Shown one piece after another: positions 7,900 to 17,155 of a stretch of DNA of 50,472 nt. Source of the stretch: [Zimmermannella] faecalis ATCC 13722. Lineage in GTDB: Bacteria; Actinomycetota; Actinomycetes; Actinomycetales; Microbacteriaceae. Positions within the stretch are counted from its first letter, which is position 1. Each line of letters begins with the position of its first letter. The notes beneath the pieces are model-generated. The model was given only the letters and a program-made list of their open reading frames with translations. It searched no databases and had not been told where the DNA came from. The position numbers and the translations under genes are program-made. The stretch lies in the NCBI RefSeq assembly GCF_000381765.1, contig NZ_KB907086.1, forward strand, positions 1-50,472. The letters run 5' to 3'.

Positions 7900-9507
7900 A
7901 TGAATGACATGCCCGCCGAGCGCGAGCCCGAGGTTGACCTCTCAACCGCCGGCCGCATCCGAGATCTGAAGACCCGCCACGCCGAGGCCGTCACCGAGCC
8001 CGAGGCGCGCGCCGCCGAGAAGCAGCACGCGAAGGGCAAGAACACCGCCCGCGAGCGCATTCTTGCCCTGCTCGACCCGGGCTCGTTTGTCGAGCTCGAC
8101 GAGTACGTGCGCCACCGCACCACCGCGTTCGACATGCAGAAGAACCGCCCATACGGCGACTCGGTCGTCATCGGCACGGGCACGATCCACGGCCGCAACG
8201 TCGCGGTCTACTCGCAGAACTTCACGGTGTTCGGCGGCTCGCTCGGCGAGGTCGCCGGCCAGAAGATCGTGAAGATCATGGAGCACGCACTGAAGACCGG
8301 CGTGCCGATCATCGGCATTCTCGACTCGGGCGGGGCGCGCATTCAGGAGGGCGTCATCGCGCTCGGCAAGTACGGCGAGATCTTCCGCCTGAACACCCGC
8401 GCCTCGGGCGTGATTCCGCAGATCTCGATCGTCATGGGCCCCGCCGCCGGCGGTGCCGTGTACTCGCCCGCCCTCACCGACTTCGTGATCATGGTCGACA
8501 AGACCTCGCACATGTTCGTCACGGGCCCCGACGTCATCAAGACTGTCACGGGCGAAGACGTCGGCATGGAGGAGCTCGGCGGCGCCCTCGCGCACAACAA
8601 GGTGTCGGGCGTCGCGCACTACCTCGCGTCGGACGAAGAGGATGCGCTCGACTACGCGCGCAGCCTGCTCAGCTTCCTCCCCGACAACAACCTCGCCGAG
8701 CTGCCGACGTACGACGCGCAGGTCGACCTCGAGGTGACCGACGCCGACCGGCAGCTCAACAACCTCATCCCCGACTCGCCGAACCAGCCGTATGACGTGC
8801 TCAAGGTGATCGAGTCGGTCGTCGACGACGGCGAGTTCGTGCAGGTGCAGGAGCTCTACGCCCCGAACGTCGTCGTGGGCCTCGCCCGCATCGAGGGCTC
8901 CCCCATCGGCATCATCGCGAACCAACCGAACCAGATGGCCGGCACCCTGAACATCGCCGCGGGCGAGAAGGCGTCGCGCTTCCTGCGCATGTGCGACGCG
9001 TTCTCGATTCCGATCGTCACGCTCGTCGACGTGCCCGGCTACCTGCCCGGCACCGACGAGGAGTGGTCGGGCGTCATCCGCCGCGGCGCGAAGCTGCTCT
9101 ACGCGTACGCCGAGGCGACCGTGCCGCTCGTCACTGTGATTCTGCGCAAGGCCTACGGCGGCGCGTACATCGTCATGGGCTCGAAGCAGCTCGGCGCCGA
9201 CCTCAACTTCGCGTGGCCGACCGCCGAGATCGCCGTCATGGGCGGCCAGGGCGCCGTGAACATCCTCTACCGCCGCGACATCAAGGCGGCCGAGGCGGCC
9301 GGTGAAGACGCGGCGGCGCTCGGCAAGAAGCTCGCCGACGAGTACACCTACTCGGTCGCGTCGCCGTACCTCGCGGCCGAGCGCGGCGAGCTCGACTCGA
9401 TCATCGAGCCGGCCTCGACTCGCGTGACGATCACGAAGGCGCTGCGCTCGCTCCGCTCGAAGCGGGCGTCGCTGCCGCCGAAGAAGCACGGGAACATTCC
9501 GCTCTAA
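7900..9507 (+). CDS. Acyl-CoA carboxylase beta (carboxyltransferase) subunit
   Basis: This subunit moves the carboxyl group from carboxybiotin to acetyl- or propionyl-CoA. The 535-residue product is the usual length for the actinobacterial AccD5/PccB group. It has [18 protein letters not shown] near the N-terminus, the first oxyanion region [14 protein letters not shown] and the second [14 protein letters not shown], with [23 protein letters not shown] between them. The epsilon-type gene overlaps its stop by one base (TAATG). The matching biotin carboxylase/BCCP subunit is about 21 kb away at 30650. Acetyl versus propionyl preference cannot be read from the sequence by eye. Confidence 0.93.
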   Translation: MNDMPAEREPEVDLSTAGRIRDLKTRHAEAVTEPEARAAEKQHAKGKNTARERILALLDPGSFVELDEYVRHRTTAFDMQKNRPYGDSVVIGTGTIHGRNVAVYSQNFTVFGGSLGEVAGQKIVKIMEHALKTGVPIIGILDSGGARIQEGVIALGKYGEIFRLNTRASGVIPQISIVMGPAAGGAVYSPALTDFVIMVDKTSHMFVTGPDVIKTVTGEDVGMEELGGALAHNKVSGVAHYLASDEEDALDYARSLLSFLPDNNLAELPTYDAQVDLEVTDADRQLNNLIPDSPNQPYDVLKVIESVVDDGEFVQVQELYAPNVVVGLARIEGSPIGIIANQPNQMAGTLNIAAGEKASRFLRMCDAFSIPIVTLVDVPGYLPGTDEEWSGVIRRGAKLLYAYAEATVPLVTVILRKAYGGAYIVMGSKQLGADLNFAWPTAEIAVMGGQGAVNILYRRDIKAAEAAGEDAAALGKKLADEYTYSVASPYLAAERGELDSIIEPASTRVTITKALRSLRSKRASLPPKKHGNIPL

Positions 9508-9776
9508 TGTCGAACTCACGCCAACCGAAGGTGAGCATCCCCGACATTCGGCTCACCGATTCGCTCACGCCGGGCGACGCGCGCCTGCTGCGCGGCAACC
9601 CGACGGCCGAGGAGCTCGCGGCGATCGCGGGCACCCTCGCGGTGATGTTCGACGAGGGCACGCAGGTCGACCGGCCGCGCGACCGCCGCGAGCGCCTCAC
9701 GCCGTGGCAGCGCACGCAGCGCTCGACGCGCGGCGGCATCAACGCGCACCAGTTCCTCTTCGACCGCTACCGCTGA
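9507..9776 (+). CDS. Acyl-CoA carboxylase epsilon subunit-like small protein
   Basis: The 89-residue product carries the short signature of actinobacterial acyl-CoA carboxylase epsilon subunits: RGNPTAEELAAIAGTL near residues 29-44. After a charged linker comes a basic tail ending FDRYR. Epsilon subunits bridge and stimulate the alpha-beta complex in Streptomyces and Mycobacterium. The ATG overlaps the last base of the beta-subunit stop, so the two are translated together. The tail after residue 50 is rich in Arg and probably flexible. Confidence 0.85.
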   Translation: MSNSRQPKVSIPDIRLTDSLTPGDARLLRGNPTAEELAAIAGTLAVMFDEGTQVDRPRDRRERLTPWQRTQRSTRGGINAHQFLFDRYR

Positions 9777-9798
9777 GTCGGCGCACGGCAGGCCAGAA

Positions 9799-9838
9799 CA
9801 GCAGAACGGCCCGGGCTTCGGCTCGGGCCGTTCTGCTG
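9799..9838. terminator. Strong bidirectional terminator
   Basis: A perfect 15-base stem (9799-9813 with 9824-9838) has a ten-base loop containing TTCG. It lies between the convergent carboxylase epsilon and RNA methyltransferase genes and serves both. Confidence 0.85.
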
Positions 9839-9863
9839 TGTTCGGGTTGCGGCGCCCCGCGCC

Positions 9864-11162
9864 CTACGCGCGTACGAAGGTCGCGACGGCCTCGACGTGG
9901 TGCGTGTTCGGGAACAGGTCGAACGCCCGCACCCGCGCGAGTTCGTAGCCCCGTTCGCGCAGCAGGCCGGTGTCGCGGCCGAGCGCGACGGGGTCGCAGG
10001 CGACGTAGACGAGCTGGCTCGGCGCGAGCTCGGCGAGGGCGTCGATGACGGGCTCCTTCGCGCCGGCGCGCGGCGGGTCGAGCACGACGGTGCCGCGACG
10101 CACGGATTCGCGAGTCGCCTCGTCGGCGTCGCGCGCGAGCTGCTGCAGGTAGCGGTCGACGCGGGCCGTCACCGCGGTCGCGCCGCCCCACTCCGAGAGG
10201 TTTGCGCGGGCGTGCGCGGTCGCCGTCTCGGCCGACTCGACCGATTCGAGGCGCACCTCGCGCGCGCCCGTGTGCTCGGCGAGGGCCGCGCCGAGCAGGC
10301 CGACGCCGCCGTAGAGGTCGAGGTGCTGCGCCTCGGGGTCGAAGGCGTCAGCGTTGATCGCGTCGCGCACGGCGTCGAAGAGCGTGACGGCGGCGTAGCG
10401 GTGCACCTGCCAGAAGCCGTCTTCGCCGACCGCGAAGTCGTGGTCGTGCACGCGCTCGTAGAGGGTCTCGGGCTCGCGGGCGGGCTTGCCGTCGGGGCGG
10501 CGGCGCAGGCGCACGTCGGAGTCCGACGGCGCGACGAAGTCGATGCGCCCGGGCGAACGCGAGCCCTCGGCGATCTCGGCGAGCGCGCGCGTTTCGAGCT
10601 CGGGGAACGCGAGCGGCAGCGACGCGACGTCGACGATGCGGTGCGAGCGCGCGGCGTACGGCCCGACGCGGCGGTCGTCGCCGACGTGCAGCGTGAGGCG
10701 CGTGCGCCAGCCGGTGCCGCGCGACTCGTCGTCGCCGGGGAGCGCCGCGACCCGCAGTTCGTCGAGCAGCCCCGACTCCGCGTCAAGCCCGCCGAATCGC
10801 GCGAGCGAGTCGACGAGCACGCGGCGCTTCAGCTCGCGGCCGAACTCCGGCAGTGCGTGGCCGAACTCGGCCCCGCCTGCGCGGTCGTCGGGGTCGCGGT
10901 CGAGGGCGGCCTCAGCCCAGACGTGGTCGACGCGCTCGGGCGACGCCTCGAGCGTCGACACGGTTTCGGCGCGGGCGAAGCGCTTGCGCACCTCGCTGAC
11001 GCGCGCAAGCACGCGCTCGCCGGGTAGCGCATCCGCGACGAACACGACGCGGCCCGACGGGTGGCGGGCCACGAAAATGCCGCCGTGGGCGACGTCGCCG
11101 ATCTCGAGTTCGACGAGATCGCCTTCGGTCAGCTCGGGCGTGGATGCGGTGGGGTCAGTCAC
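9864..11162 (-). CDS. TrmA/RlmD-family RNA 5-methyluridine methyltransferase
   Basis: The family methylates uridine C5 in tRNA or 23S rRNA using SAM. The 432-residue product starts with a TRAM RNA-binding domain (about residues 9-70). It has the SAM motif LDLYGGVGLLGAAL, motif IV VVLDPPRAGA, the nucleophile Cys in YVACDPVALGRD and the final HHVEAVATF that holds the general-base Glu. The GTG at 11162 starts the TRAM domain at the usual place; upstream frame is the shadow of maf. The four Cys that bind a 4Fe-4S cluster in E. coli RumA/RlmD are absent: the corresponding stretch reads RAGGAEFGHA. The substrate position is not predictable from this. Confidence 0.88.
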   Translation of the reverse strand: MTDPTASTPELTEGDLVELEIGDVAHGGIFVARHPSGRVVFVADALPGERVLARVSEVRKRFARAETVSTLEASPERVDHVWAEAALDRDPDDRAGGAEFGHALPEFGRELKRRVLVDSLARFGGLDAESGLLDELRVAALPGDDESRGTGWRTRLTLHVGDDRRVGPYAARSHRIVDVASLPLAFPELETRALAEIAEGSRSPGRIDFVAPSDSDVRLRRRPDGKPAREPETLYERVHDHDFAVGEDGFWQVHRYAAVTLFDAVRDAINADAFDPEAQHLDLYGGVGLLGAALAEHTGAREVRLESVESAETATAHARANLSEWGGATAVTARVDRYLQQLARDADEATRESVRRGTVVLDPPRAGAKEPVIDALAELAPSQLVYVACDPVALGRDTGLLRERGYELARVRAFDLFPNTHHVEAVATFVRA

Positions 11163-11270
11163 GCTCCCCAGCTTAGTTTGGCGGCGCCGCCGAGTCGCGC
11201 CCGACTCGGGATGCGGTCGGCAGGGCCCGAGCGCTGCAGGGTTTGGGGCCTGCACGCTTTTGGGGCTGCC

Positions 11271-11276
11271 TAGACT
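11271..11276 (+). promoter_or_regulatory. Putative -10 hexamer for a leaderless maf transcript
   Basis: TAGACT is followed by seven bases and the ATG at 11284, the same spacing as at the carboxylase gene. No Shine-Dalgarno is present. Confidence 0.5.
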
Positions 11277-11283
11277 TGCCCCC

Positions 11284-11919
11284 ATGTCGCTGATTCTCGC
11301 CTCGACCTCGCCCGCCCGCCTGCAGGTGCTTCGCGCCGCCGGAATCGAGCCGCTCGTTCGGCCGAGCGAGGTCGACGAGGATGCGGTGCTCGCGGCCGCG
11401 GGCGACCTCTCCCCCGCCGAGACGGTGCTCACGCTCGCCCGCGCGAAGGCTCTCGCGGTCGCCGACTCGGGCGAGGCGCTCGACGGCTTCGTGCTCGGCG
11501 GCGACTCGATGTTTGAGGTGAACGGCGAGCTGCAGGGCAAGCCGCACACGCCCGAGCGAGCGCGCGAGCGCTGGGAGGCGCAGCGCGGGCAGACCGGCAC
11601 GCTCTGGTCGGGGCACTGGCTCGTCGACCGCCGCGCGGGCAGCGAAGGTGGCGACGGGGTCGGGCTCGTGAAGTCGGCGCGCGTGACGTTCGTCGACGAC
11701 CTCGACGACGCCGAGATCGACGCCTACGTCGCGTCGGGCGAACCGCTCTGGGTGGCCGGGGCGTTCACGATCGACTCGCTCGGTGGCGCATTCATCGAGC
11801 GCATCGACGGCGACCCGTCGACCGTCATCGGCATCTCGCTGCCGGTGGTGCGGCGGCTCGTGCGCGAGCTCGGCGGGTCGTGGCCCGCCCTGTGGAATCG
11901 CCCCGGCGCCGCAAGCTGA
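11284..11919 (+). CDS. maf: Maf-family nucleoside triphosphate pyrophosphatase
   Basis: Maf proteins hydrolyse non-canonical or m5-substituted nucleoside triphosphates to monophosphates and keep them out of nucleic acids. The 211-residue product has the N-terminal phosphate loop LILASTSPARLQVL (residues 3-16), EVDED, the conserved Asp in GGDSMFEVNG, the GKP motif and the C-terminal GAFTIDSLGGAFIERIDGD with PSTVIGISLP. The ATG at 11284 has a leaderless-type -10 and no ribosome binding site. It is divergent from the RNA methyltransferase gene. Confidence 0.93.
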   Translation: MSLILASTSPARLQVLRAAGIEPLVRPSEVDEDAVLAAAGDLSPAETVLTLARAKALAVADSGEALDGFVLGGDSMFEVNGELQGKPHTPERARERWEAQRGQTGTLWSGHWLVDRRAGSEGGDGVGLVKSARVTFVDDLDDAEIDAYVASGEPLWVAGAFTIDSLGGAFIERIDGDPSTVIGISLPVVRRLVRELGGSWPALWNRPGAAS

Positions 11920-11977
11920 CAGCAGCACTGCCGCGCGTGCGACCATGGTCGGAGTCCGACGAACACTGGAGATCATC

Positions 11978-13000
11978 GTGACTCGACGCACCGGCCCGAT
12001 CGCCCTCGCCCTCACGTCCCTGTTCCTGCTTACTGCCTGCTCCGGCGCCGCCGACCCCGACCCGGCGGCGAACGACCCAGGCGCGAGTGAGCCGCCGGGC
12101 GCATCCGTCGACGAGACCACGCAGGCGGAACCCACCGCGACGTCGGCGCCCGATTCGTCGCTGCCGCTGAGCTGCCCGGGCGTCATGGCGAGCGACGACG
12201 CGTTCGAGCTCTCGATGACCGGGTGGGGGCTCAAGGAGCAGGTCGCGGTCACCGGCGGCGAGTTCCAGCTCGACCCGACTGGCGCATCCGGCGCGACGAC
12301 CCCGGTCGACCGCGGGCTCAGCTGCTCGATCTACGGCGCCGACTACGAGGTCGGCGTCACGTTCTCCTACTTCGAGACGTCGGAGCGCTTCGACGGGCTC
12401 ATCGCCGACCTCGAGGCGAACGGCTACGCGCTCGTCGACACCGAAACCGATCGAGCCGACTTCTACCGGCTCGAGGAATCACCGGAGGTCGGGCACGGGT
12501 TCGACCAGTTCGCCGTCATCGGCTCCGGCTGGGCGGTCGTCGGCTGGTCCGCGCTCGACCACGACCTCACCCCGTCGCTCTTCACGGGGCAGTTCCACGA
12601 CGTCGACCCGAACGACTACCTGGCGAGCGACCAGGGCACGCTCGGCTGCTCGATGTTCCTCGGCGAACAGCGCAGTGACGACCCGGCGACGCAGGTGCCA
12701 ATTGCCGAGGCGCACCAGCTCAGCGTGCTTCGCGGCGGCGACCGCGCGCTCACGACGAATCGCGACCATGAGTCCGAGAACTTCGACGTGCTCTGCGACC
12801 AGATCGTGTGGCACGAGGCCGAGTCCGCGCCCGAATCCTCGGGAGACGCGATCGCCACGACGCCCGAGTGCGAGATCTTTCAGCGTGGCGAGCGCGACTT
12901 CATCGCCGACTGCGGCGACGCGGGATACGCGGAGGTCGCCGCGAGCGAACTCACGGCGACCCAGGTGCGCACCCCCGCGTTCCGAGGCTTCGACGAGTAG
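11978..13000 (+). CDS. Secreted lipoprotein of unknown function
   Basis: The 340-residue product has a lipoprotein signal peptide: VTRRTGP, a hydrophobic run, and the lipobox LTAC with the modified Cys at residue 21. An acidic, Ser/Thr/Pro-rich linker of about 45 residues follows. The mature part is acidic and contains several Cys (in LSCPG, LSCSIYG, LGCSMF, DVLCDQ, PECEIF and IADCGD), an even number that could form disulfides outside the cell. I do not recognise the domain. The GTG at 11978 is chosen because GGAG lies a few bases upstream and it gives a normal signal length. The ATG at 11945 would add 11 residues. A 12-bp palindrome, CGACCATGGTCG, lies at 11940-11951. Confidence 0.8.
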   Translation: MTRRTGPIALALTSLFLLTACSGAADPDPAANDPGASEPPGASVDETTQAEPTATSAPDSSLPLSCPGVMASDDAFELSMTGWGLKEQVAVTGGEFQLDPTGASGATTPVDRGLSCSIYGADYEVGVTFSYFETSERFDGLIADLEANGYALVDTETDRADFYRLEESPEVGHGFDQFAVIGSGWAVVGWSALDHDLTPSLFTGQFHDVDPNDYLASDQGTLGCSMFLGEQRSDDPATQVPIAEAHQLSVLRGGDRALTTNRDHESENFDVLCDQIVWHEAESAPESSGDAIATTPECEIFQRGERDFIADCGDAGYAEVAASELTATQVRTPAFRGFDE

Positions 13001-13027
13001 GCCCTACCAGCTCGGCGCTGCCGGGAG

Positions 13028-14566
13028 CTACCGACCGGATGCGCCCCAGCTGCGGGATTCGCCGGCCTCGCTGATGCGCTGCGGCACGCCCCACGGATTC
13101 GAGTCGCGCACGGGCTCGGGCAGCAGTGCTTCGGGCATCGACTGGTAGGTCACGGGCCGCAGGAACCGATCGATCGCGGCGGTGCCGACCGACGTCGACG
13201 AGTCGTTCGTCGTCGCGGGCCAGGGGCCGCCGTGCGTCATCGCGTGCGTCACCGCGACGCCGGTGGGCCAGCCCCCGTAGAGCACGCGCCCGGCGACGAG
13301 CGTGAGCGCGTCGGTGAGCGCCCGCAGTTCGTCGCTCGCCTCGTCGGCGCCGGTCTGCAGGGTCGCGGTGAGGGCGCCCGAGAAGAACTCCGGCACGAGG
13401 TCGACCGGGTTCGTGCCCTCCGGCACCTCGACGAGCACCGTGAACGGCCCGAACACCTCGGCGAGCACCGCGTCACGGTTCGCGCGCAGGTCGGCGAGCG
13501 ACACCGCGACGATCGTCGGGGTCGTCCAGCCGTGGCCCTCGTCGTCGACGGTGGCCTCGCCCGCGACGATCGTGCGCACGCCGGGAGCCGCGAGCACCTC
13601 GTCGCGGCGCCCCGTGTATCCGCGCGTGATGCCCGGGTTGAGCAGGCGCTGCCGGCCGAGCTGCTCGTTCGAGGCCGCCACCTGCGCTGCGATGCGCTCG
13701 TCGAGGCCGTGCCCCTCGGGCACGAACACGAAGCCCGGCTTCGTGCAGAGCTGGCCGGCCGACCCGGCGACCGCGCCGACGAGGCCCGCGACGAGGTCGT
13801 CGGGGCGCTCGGCGATCGCGGCGCGCGTCACGAACACCGGGTTCGTCGACCCGAGCTCGCCATAGAAGCGGATGGGCTGCGGCCGCGCCGCTGCGAGGTC
13901 GGCGAGCAGGCGGCCGACGTGCTCCGACCCCGTGAACGACCCGGCCTGGATGCGCGGGTCTTGCAGCACGGCCGTGCCGTTCGCCTGCCCCGAGAAGGTC
14001 GCGAACACCCCGTCGGGCATGCCCGCGTCACGGAGCGCTGCGGCGACAAGCTCGCCCGTGCGCTCGCTGAGGCGCGGGTGGCCCGAGTGCGTCTTCAGCA
14101 GCACCGGGCAGCCGGCCGCGAGCGCCGAGGCAGTGTCGCCGCCGGCAACCGAGAATGCGAAGGGGAAGTTCGAGGCCGCGAACACGACGACGGGGCCGAC
14201 CGCGCGGCGCATCATGCGCAGTTCGGGCCGCACGCCGATCGCGAAGTCGTCGTCGTGCCGGTCGATGCGCACGTCGAGGTACGCACCCTCGACCACGACG
14301 TCGGCGAAGAGCCGCAGTTGCACCGCGGTGCGGTTGAGCTCGCCCCGAAGCCGCGCCTCGGTGAGCCCGGTTTCGGCCCCGGCGAGCGCGACGAGCTCGT
14401 CGGCGTTCGCGTCGAGGGCGTCGGCGACCGCGACGAGCGCGCGGGCGCGCGCCTTCGGCTCGGTCGCCGCGAATGCCACCGAGGCGCGGTCGGCCGCCGC
14501 GACGATCGTCTCGATCTCGGGCGCGAGGGGCGCGATGTTCGGGCTGTTCGTGTACGGAGTGGTCAT
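13028..14566 (-). CDS. Aldehyde dehydrogenase, probable 2-oxoglutarate semialdehyde dehydrogenase
   Basis: The enzyme would oxidise 2,5-dioxopentanoate to 2-oxoglutarate, the last step of hydroxyproline breakdown. The 512-residue product belongs to the NADP-type ALDH branch: FAASNFPFAFSVAGGDTASALAAGCPVLLK with the cofactor Lys near 158, GELGSTNPVFV with the general-base Glu near 237, and AGQLCTKPGFVFV with the nucleophile Cys near 274. The same branch includes the hydroxyproline-pathway enzymes and fatty-aldehyde dehydrogenases, so the substrate call rests on context. It follows the epimerase gene by 76 bases on the same strand and is the last gene of the operon that starts at 18671. Confidence 0.85.
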   Translation of the reverse strand: MTTPYTNSPNIAPLAPEIETIVAAADRASVAFAATEPKARARALVAVADALDANADELVALAGAETGLTEARLRGELNRTAVQLRLFADVVVEGAYLDVRIDRHDDDFAIGVRPELRMMRRAVGPVVVFAASNFPFAFSVAGGDTASALAAGCPVLLKTHSGHPRLSERTGELVAAALRDAGMPDGVFATFSGQANGTAVLQDPRIQAGSFTGSEHVGRLLADLAAARPQPIRFYGELGSTNPVFVTRAAIAERPDDLVAGLVGAVAGSAGQLCTKPGFVFVPEGHGLDERIAAQVAASNEQLGRQRLLNPGITRGYTGRRDEVLAAPGVRTIVAGEATVDDEGHGWTTPTIVAVSLADLRANRDAVLAEVFGPFTVLVEVPEGTNPVDLVPEFFSGALTATLQTGADEASDELRALTDALTLVAGRVLYGGWPTGVAVTHAMTHGGPWPATTNDSSTSVGTAAIDRFLRPVTYQSMPEALLPEPVRDSNPWGVPQRISEAGESRSWGASGR

Positions 14567-14642
14567 GTGACGTGGGCGCCTTCCTGGGCTGGTGCGGTTG
14601 CCGGGTACTTGTGGTTCGCGGGTACGGATGCGGTCGGGCGGC

Positions 14643-15647
14643 TCAGAACTGGAAGCCGGCCGGGAACGGGTCGGTCGGGTCGAGCAGGTACTGCCCGATG
14701 CCCGTCACCCACGCGCGGCCGGTGATCGTGGGAATGACCGCGTCGTACTCGCCCACCTTCGTCTGCCCGATGAGCCGGCCGGTGAACTTGCTGCCGATGA
14801 ACGATTCGTTGATGAAGTCGGTATCGAGCGCGAGCTCGCCGCGGCTCCACAGCTCGGCCATGCGGGCCGACGTGCCCGTGCCGCAGGGTGAGCGGTCGAA
14901 CCAGCCGGGGTAGATCGCCATCGCGTGCCGCGAGTGCTCGGCGGTTGACCCGGGCGCGATGAACTCGACGTGGTGCGCGTGGTCGAGCCCCTCGATCGTC
15001 GGGTGCTTCGGCGCGTCGGTCGCGTTGATCGCATCCATGATCTTGAGCCCCGCCTGCAGAATCTCCTGCTGGTTCGCGCGGTCGAACTCGATGCCGATCT
15101 CGTCGAGGTCGACCATCGCGTAGAAGTTGCCGCCGAACGCGAGCGAGTAGGTGATCTCGCCGAGGCCGGGCACTTCGACCTTCGCGTCGAGCCGGTCGGT
15201 GTAGCTCGGCACGTTCTCGATCGTCACCGAGGTCGCGTGACCGTCTTCGACGTTGACGCGGGCGATGACGAGCCCCGCGGGGGTGTCGAGCCGGATCGTC
15301 GTGACGGGTTCGACGACCTCGACCATGCCGGTCTCGACGAGCACGGTCGCCGTGCCGATCGTGCCGTGGCCGCACATCGGCAGCAGCCCCGAGACCTCGA
15401 TGTAGAGCACGCCGAAGTCGCAGTCGTCGCGCGTCGGCGGCATGACGATCGAGCCGCTCATCGCGCCGTGGCCGCGCGGCTCGGTCATGAGCAGCGTGCG
15501 CAAGTGGTCGAGGTTTTCCTGAAAGTACCGGCGCTTGTCGTTCATCGTTTCGCCCGGAATCGGGGCGAACCCGCCCGTGACGACACGGGTCGGCATGCCC
15601 TCGGTGTGGGAGTCGACGGCAGAGAAGAGCAGTTTCGAACGCATCAT
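14643..15647 (-). CDS. Proline racemase-family 4-hydroxyproline 2-epimerase
   Basis: The enzyme would convert trans-4-hydroxy-L-proline to cis-4-hydroxy-D-proline without cofactor. The product (333 or 334 residues) keeps both acid/base cysteines of the racemase/epimerase type: PMCGHGTIG (Cys near 91) and DRSPCGTGTSARMA (Cys near 254). Trans-3-hydroxyproline dehydratases have Thr instead of the second Cys, so that function is unlikely. Other family marks are DSHTEGMPTRVV and MTEPRGHG. Two ATGs are adjacent. The one at 15647 overlaps the preceding TGA by four bases; the one at 15644 has better distance to GAGG. Being inside an operon with D-amino-acid-type dehydrogenase subunits supports hydroxyproline rather than proline as substrate. 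Confidence 0.9.
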   Translation of the reverse strand: MMRSKLLFSAVDSHTEGMPTRVVTGGFAPIPGETMNDKRRYFQENLDHLRTLLMTEPRGHGAMSGSIVMPPTRDDCDFGVLYIEVSGLLPMCGHGTIGTATVLVETGMVEVVEPVTTIRLDTPAGLVIARVNVEDGHATSVTIENVPSYTDRLDAKVEVPGLGEITYSLAFGGNFYAMVDLDEIGIEFDRANQQEILQAGLKIMDAINATDAPKHPTIEGLDHAHHVEFIAPGSTAEHSRHAMAIYPGWFDRSPCGTGTSARMAELWSRGELALDTDFINESFIGSKFTGRLIGQTKVGEYDAVIPTITGRAWVTGIGQYLLDPTDPFPAGFQF

Positions 15648-17155
15648 GCCTCGCTTTCGGCGGCGACGCCGCTGGTGGGTTGGTGGTCTCTCGGGGTGGG
15701 TGTCGCGGATGCGCGGGGCTGGCACGCGCCGACGCTCGCGAGGTCGCCGAGCCGCACCGGCGTGACGACCGGGCGGCGGTCGGTGCTCGCGCCGTCGCCC
15801 TCGGGCGACCCCGTGAGGTCAGCGAGTAGCGCCTCGACGTTGCGGCCGCAGATGCGGCCCTGGCAGATGCCGAGGCCGGCACGGGTCGAAAGCTTCGTCG
15901 AGCGCAGGCCCGGGGCGCCCGTCGTGCGCACCGCATCCGTGAAGGTGCCGACCTTCGTTTCTTCGCAGCGGCACAGGAGCGTGTCGCGCTGCAGCCACGC
16001 AGTCCAGCCCCGACGGATGCCGTGCGCGGCCTCGAGCCGATCGGCGAAGTGCACGAACGTGTCGCGCGAGCGCACGGCCCGGCGCAGCGCCCGGTCGCCG
16101 GGCGCACCGCCCGCGGCGCAGTAGCCGGCGATCTCTCCCTCGGCGAGCGCCGAATCGCAGCCGCCGATCGAAGTGATCTCACCCGCGGCATAGACGCCCG
16201 GCACGCTCGTGCGCTGACGTGCATCCACTCGCACGAACCGCTCGGGGCTGATCTCGCAGCCCGCGGCGATCGCAAGCTCGATGCGCGGCGTGAAGCCGTG
16301 GCTCACGCAGACGGCGTCGGCCTCGACGTCGAACTCGGTGCCGGCGATCGGCGCCCACTTCGCGTCGACCTTCGCGAGGGTGACCCGCTCGACATGCGTC
16401 GTGCCGTGGGCCGCGACGACGACGTGGCCCGTGCGGTACGGCACGCGGTGGCGCACGTGCGCCGACACGTATTCGAGCAGTTCACCGCCCTTGTGCGCGG
16501 CCCCGAGCATGCGCCACGGCGCCTTCGCGACCCAGTGACGCAGGTTGCGCAGCCGATTCGCCTCGTAGACGCCGACCACACGGGCGCGGGCGGCGACGAG
16601 CGACGACATGACGGGAAGGAGGAAGGGGCCCGCGCCGGCGACGACGACGCGCTTGCCGACGGCAATGCGCTCGCTCTTCGCAAACGCCTGCGCCGCGCCC
16701 GCGGTGAAGACACCGGGGAGGGTCCAGCCGGGGAACGGCAGCGTGCGGTCGTGCGCGCCGGTCGCGAGCACGAGGGCGTCGGGTTCGAGGCGTGACGGTT
16801 CGCGGTCGACGCTATCGGGCGGGCCGGTGAGCACGTTGAGCGCGGGGCGACCGTCGGCGGTCGTCTCGAGCGACCACACCTGCGACTCGAGCCGCACGTC
16901 GCAGCGGGGATGCGCAAGCACGGCGTCGCGCAGCGACGCGTAGGTGTCCCAGTTGTGGTGGAGCTTCGCTTCTTTCGCGCCCGCGCGCTCCTCGGGCAGG
17001 TGCCGCCAGAACTGGCCGCCGAGCGCATCCGACGATTCGAGGAGCGTGACGCGGGCACCCGCCGCGAGCGCGGCCCGCACCGCGGCCATCCCGGCCGGCC
17101 CGCCGCCGACGACGACCACGTGGCGGCCGTCGGGCGTTGCTACTTGCGCGGTCAT
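15644..17155 (-). CDS. D-hydroxyproline dehydrogenase, FAD/[2Fe-2S] subunit
   Basis: The 503-residue product is a pyridine-nucleotide-disulphide-type flavoprotein. FAD motif VVVGGGPAGMAAVRAAL is near residue 14, followed by DALVLATGAHDRTLPFPGW and a second dinucleotide fold KRVVVAGAGPFLLPVM. The conserved AAGEITSIGGCDSALAEGEIAG comes next, then a BFD-like cluster domain with Cys at about 395, 397, 431 and 436 (CRC and CQGRIC). This layout is that of the alpha subunit of multi-subunit D-hydroxyproline dehydrogenases and opine/octopine oxidases. It would pass electrons from the DadA-like subunit toward the respiratory chain. The last 60 or so residues are low-complexity. ATG 17155 overlaps the previous TGA by four bases, and its stop overlaps the epimerase start. 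Confidence 0.88.
   Translation of the reverse strand: MTAQVATPDGRHVVVVGGGPAGMAAVRAALAAGARVTLLESSDALGGQFWRHLPEERAGAKEAKLHHNWDTYASLRDAVLAHPRCDVRLESQVWSLETTADGRPALNVLTGPPDSVDREPSRLEPDALVLATGAHDRTLPFPGWTLPGVFTAGAAQAFAKSERIAVGKRVVVAGAGPFLLPVMSSLVAARARVVGVYEANRLRNLRHWVAKAPWRMLGAAHKGGELLEYVSAHVRHRVPYRTGHVVVAAHGTTHVERVTLAKVDAKWAPIAGTEFDVEADAVCVSHGFTPRIELAIAAGCEISPERFVRVDARQRTSVPGVYAAGEITSIGGCDSALAEGEIAGYCAAGGAPGDRALRRAVRSRDTFVHFADRLEAAHGIRRGWTAWLQRDTLLCRCEETKVGTFTDAVRTTGAPGLRSTKLSTRAGLGICQGRICGRNVEALLADLTGSPEGDGASTDRRPVVTPVRLGDLASVGACQPRASATPTPRDHQPTSGVAAESEA

Noticed and set aside
7942-9519. 525-residue open frame on the minus strand
   Set aside because: It mirrors the carboxylase beta gene, whose product is a clear family member; the antisense product is low-complexity.
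14643-15647. Trans-3-hydroxyproline dehydratase
   Set aside because: The second active-site residue is Cys (SPCGTG), not Thr as in the dehydratases.
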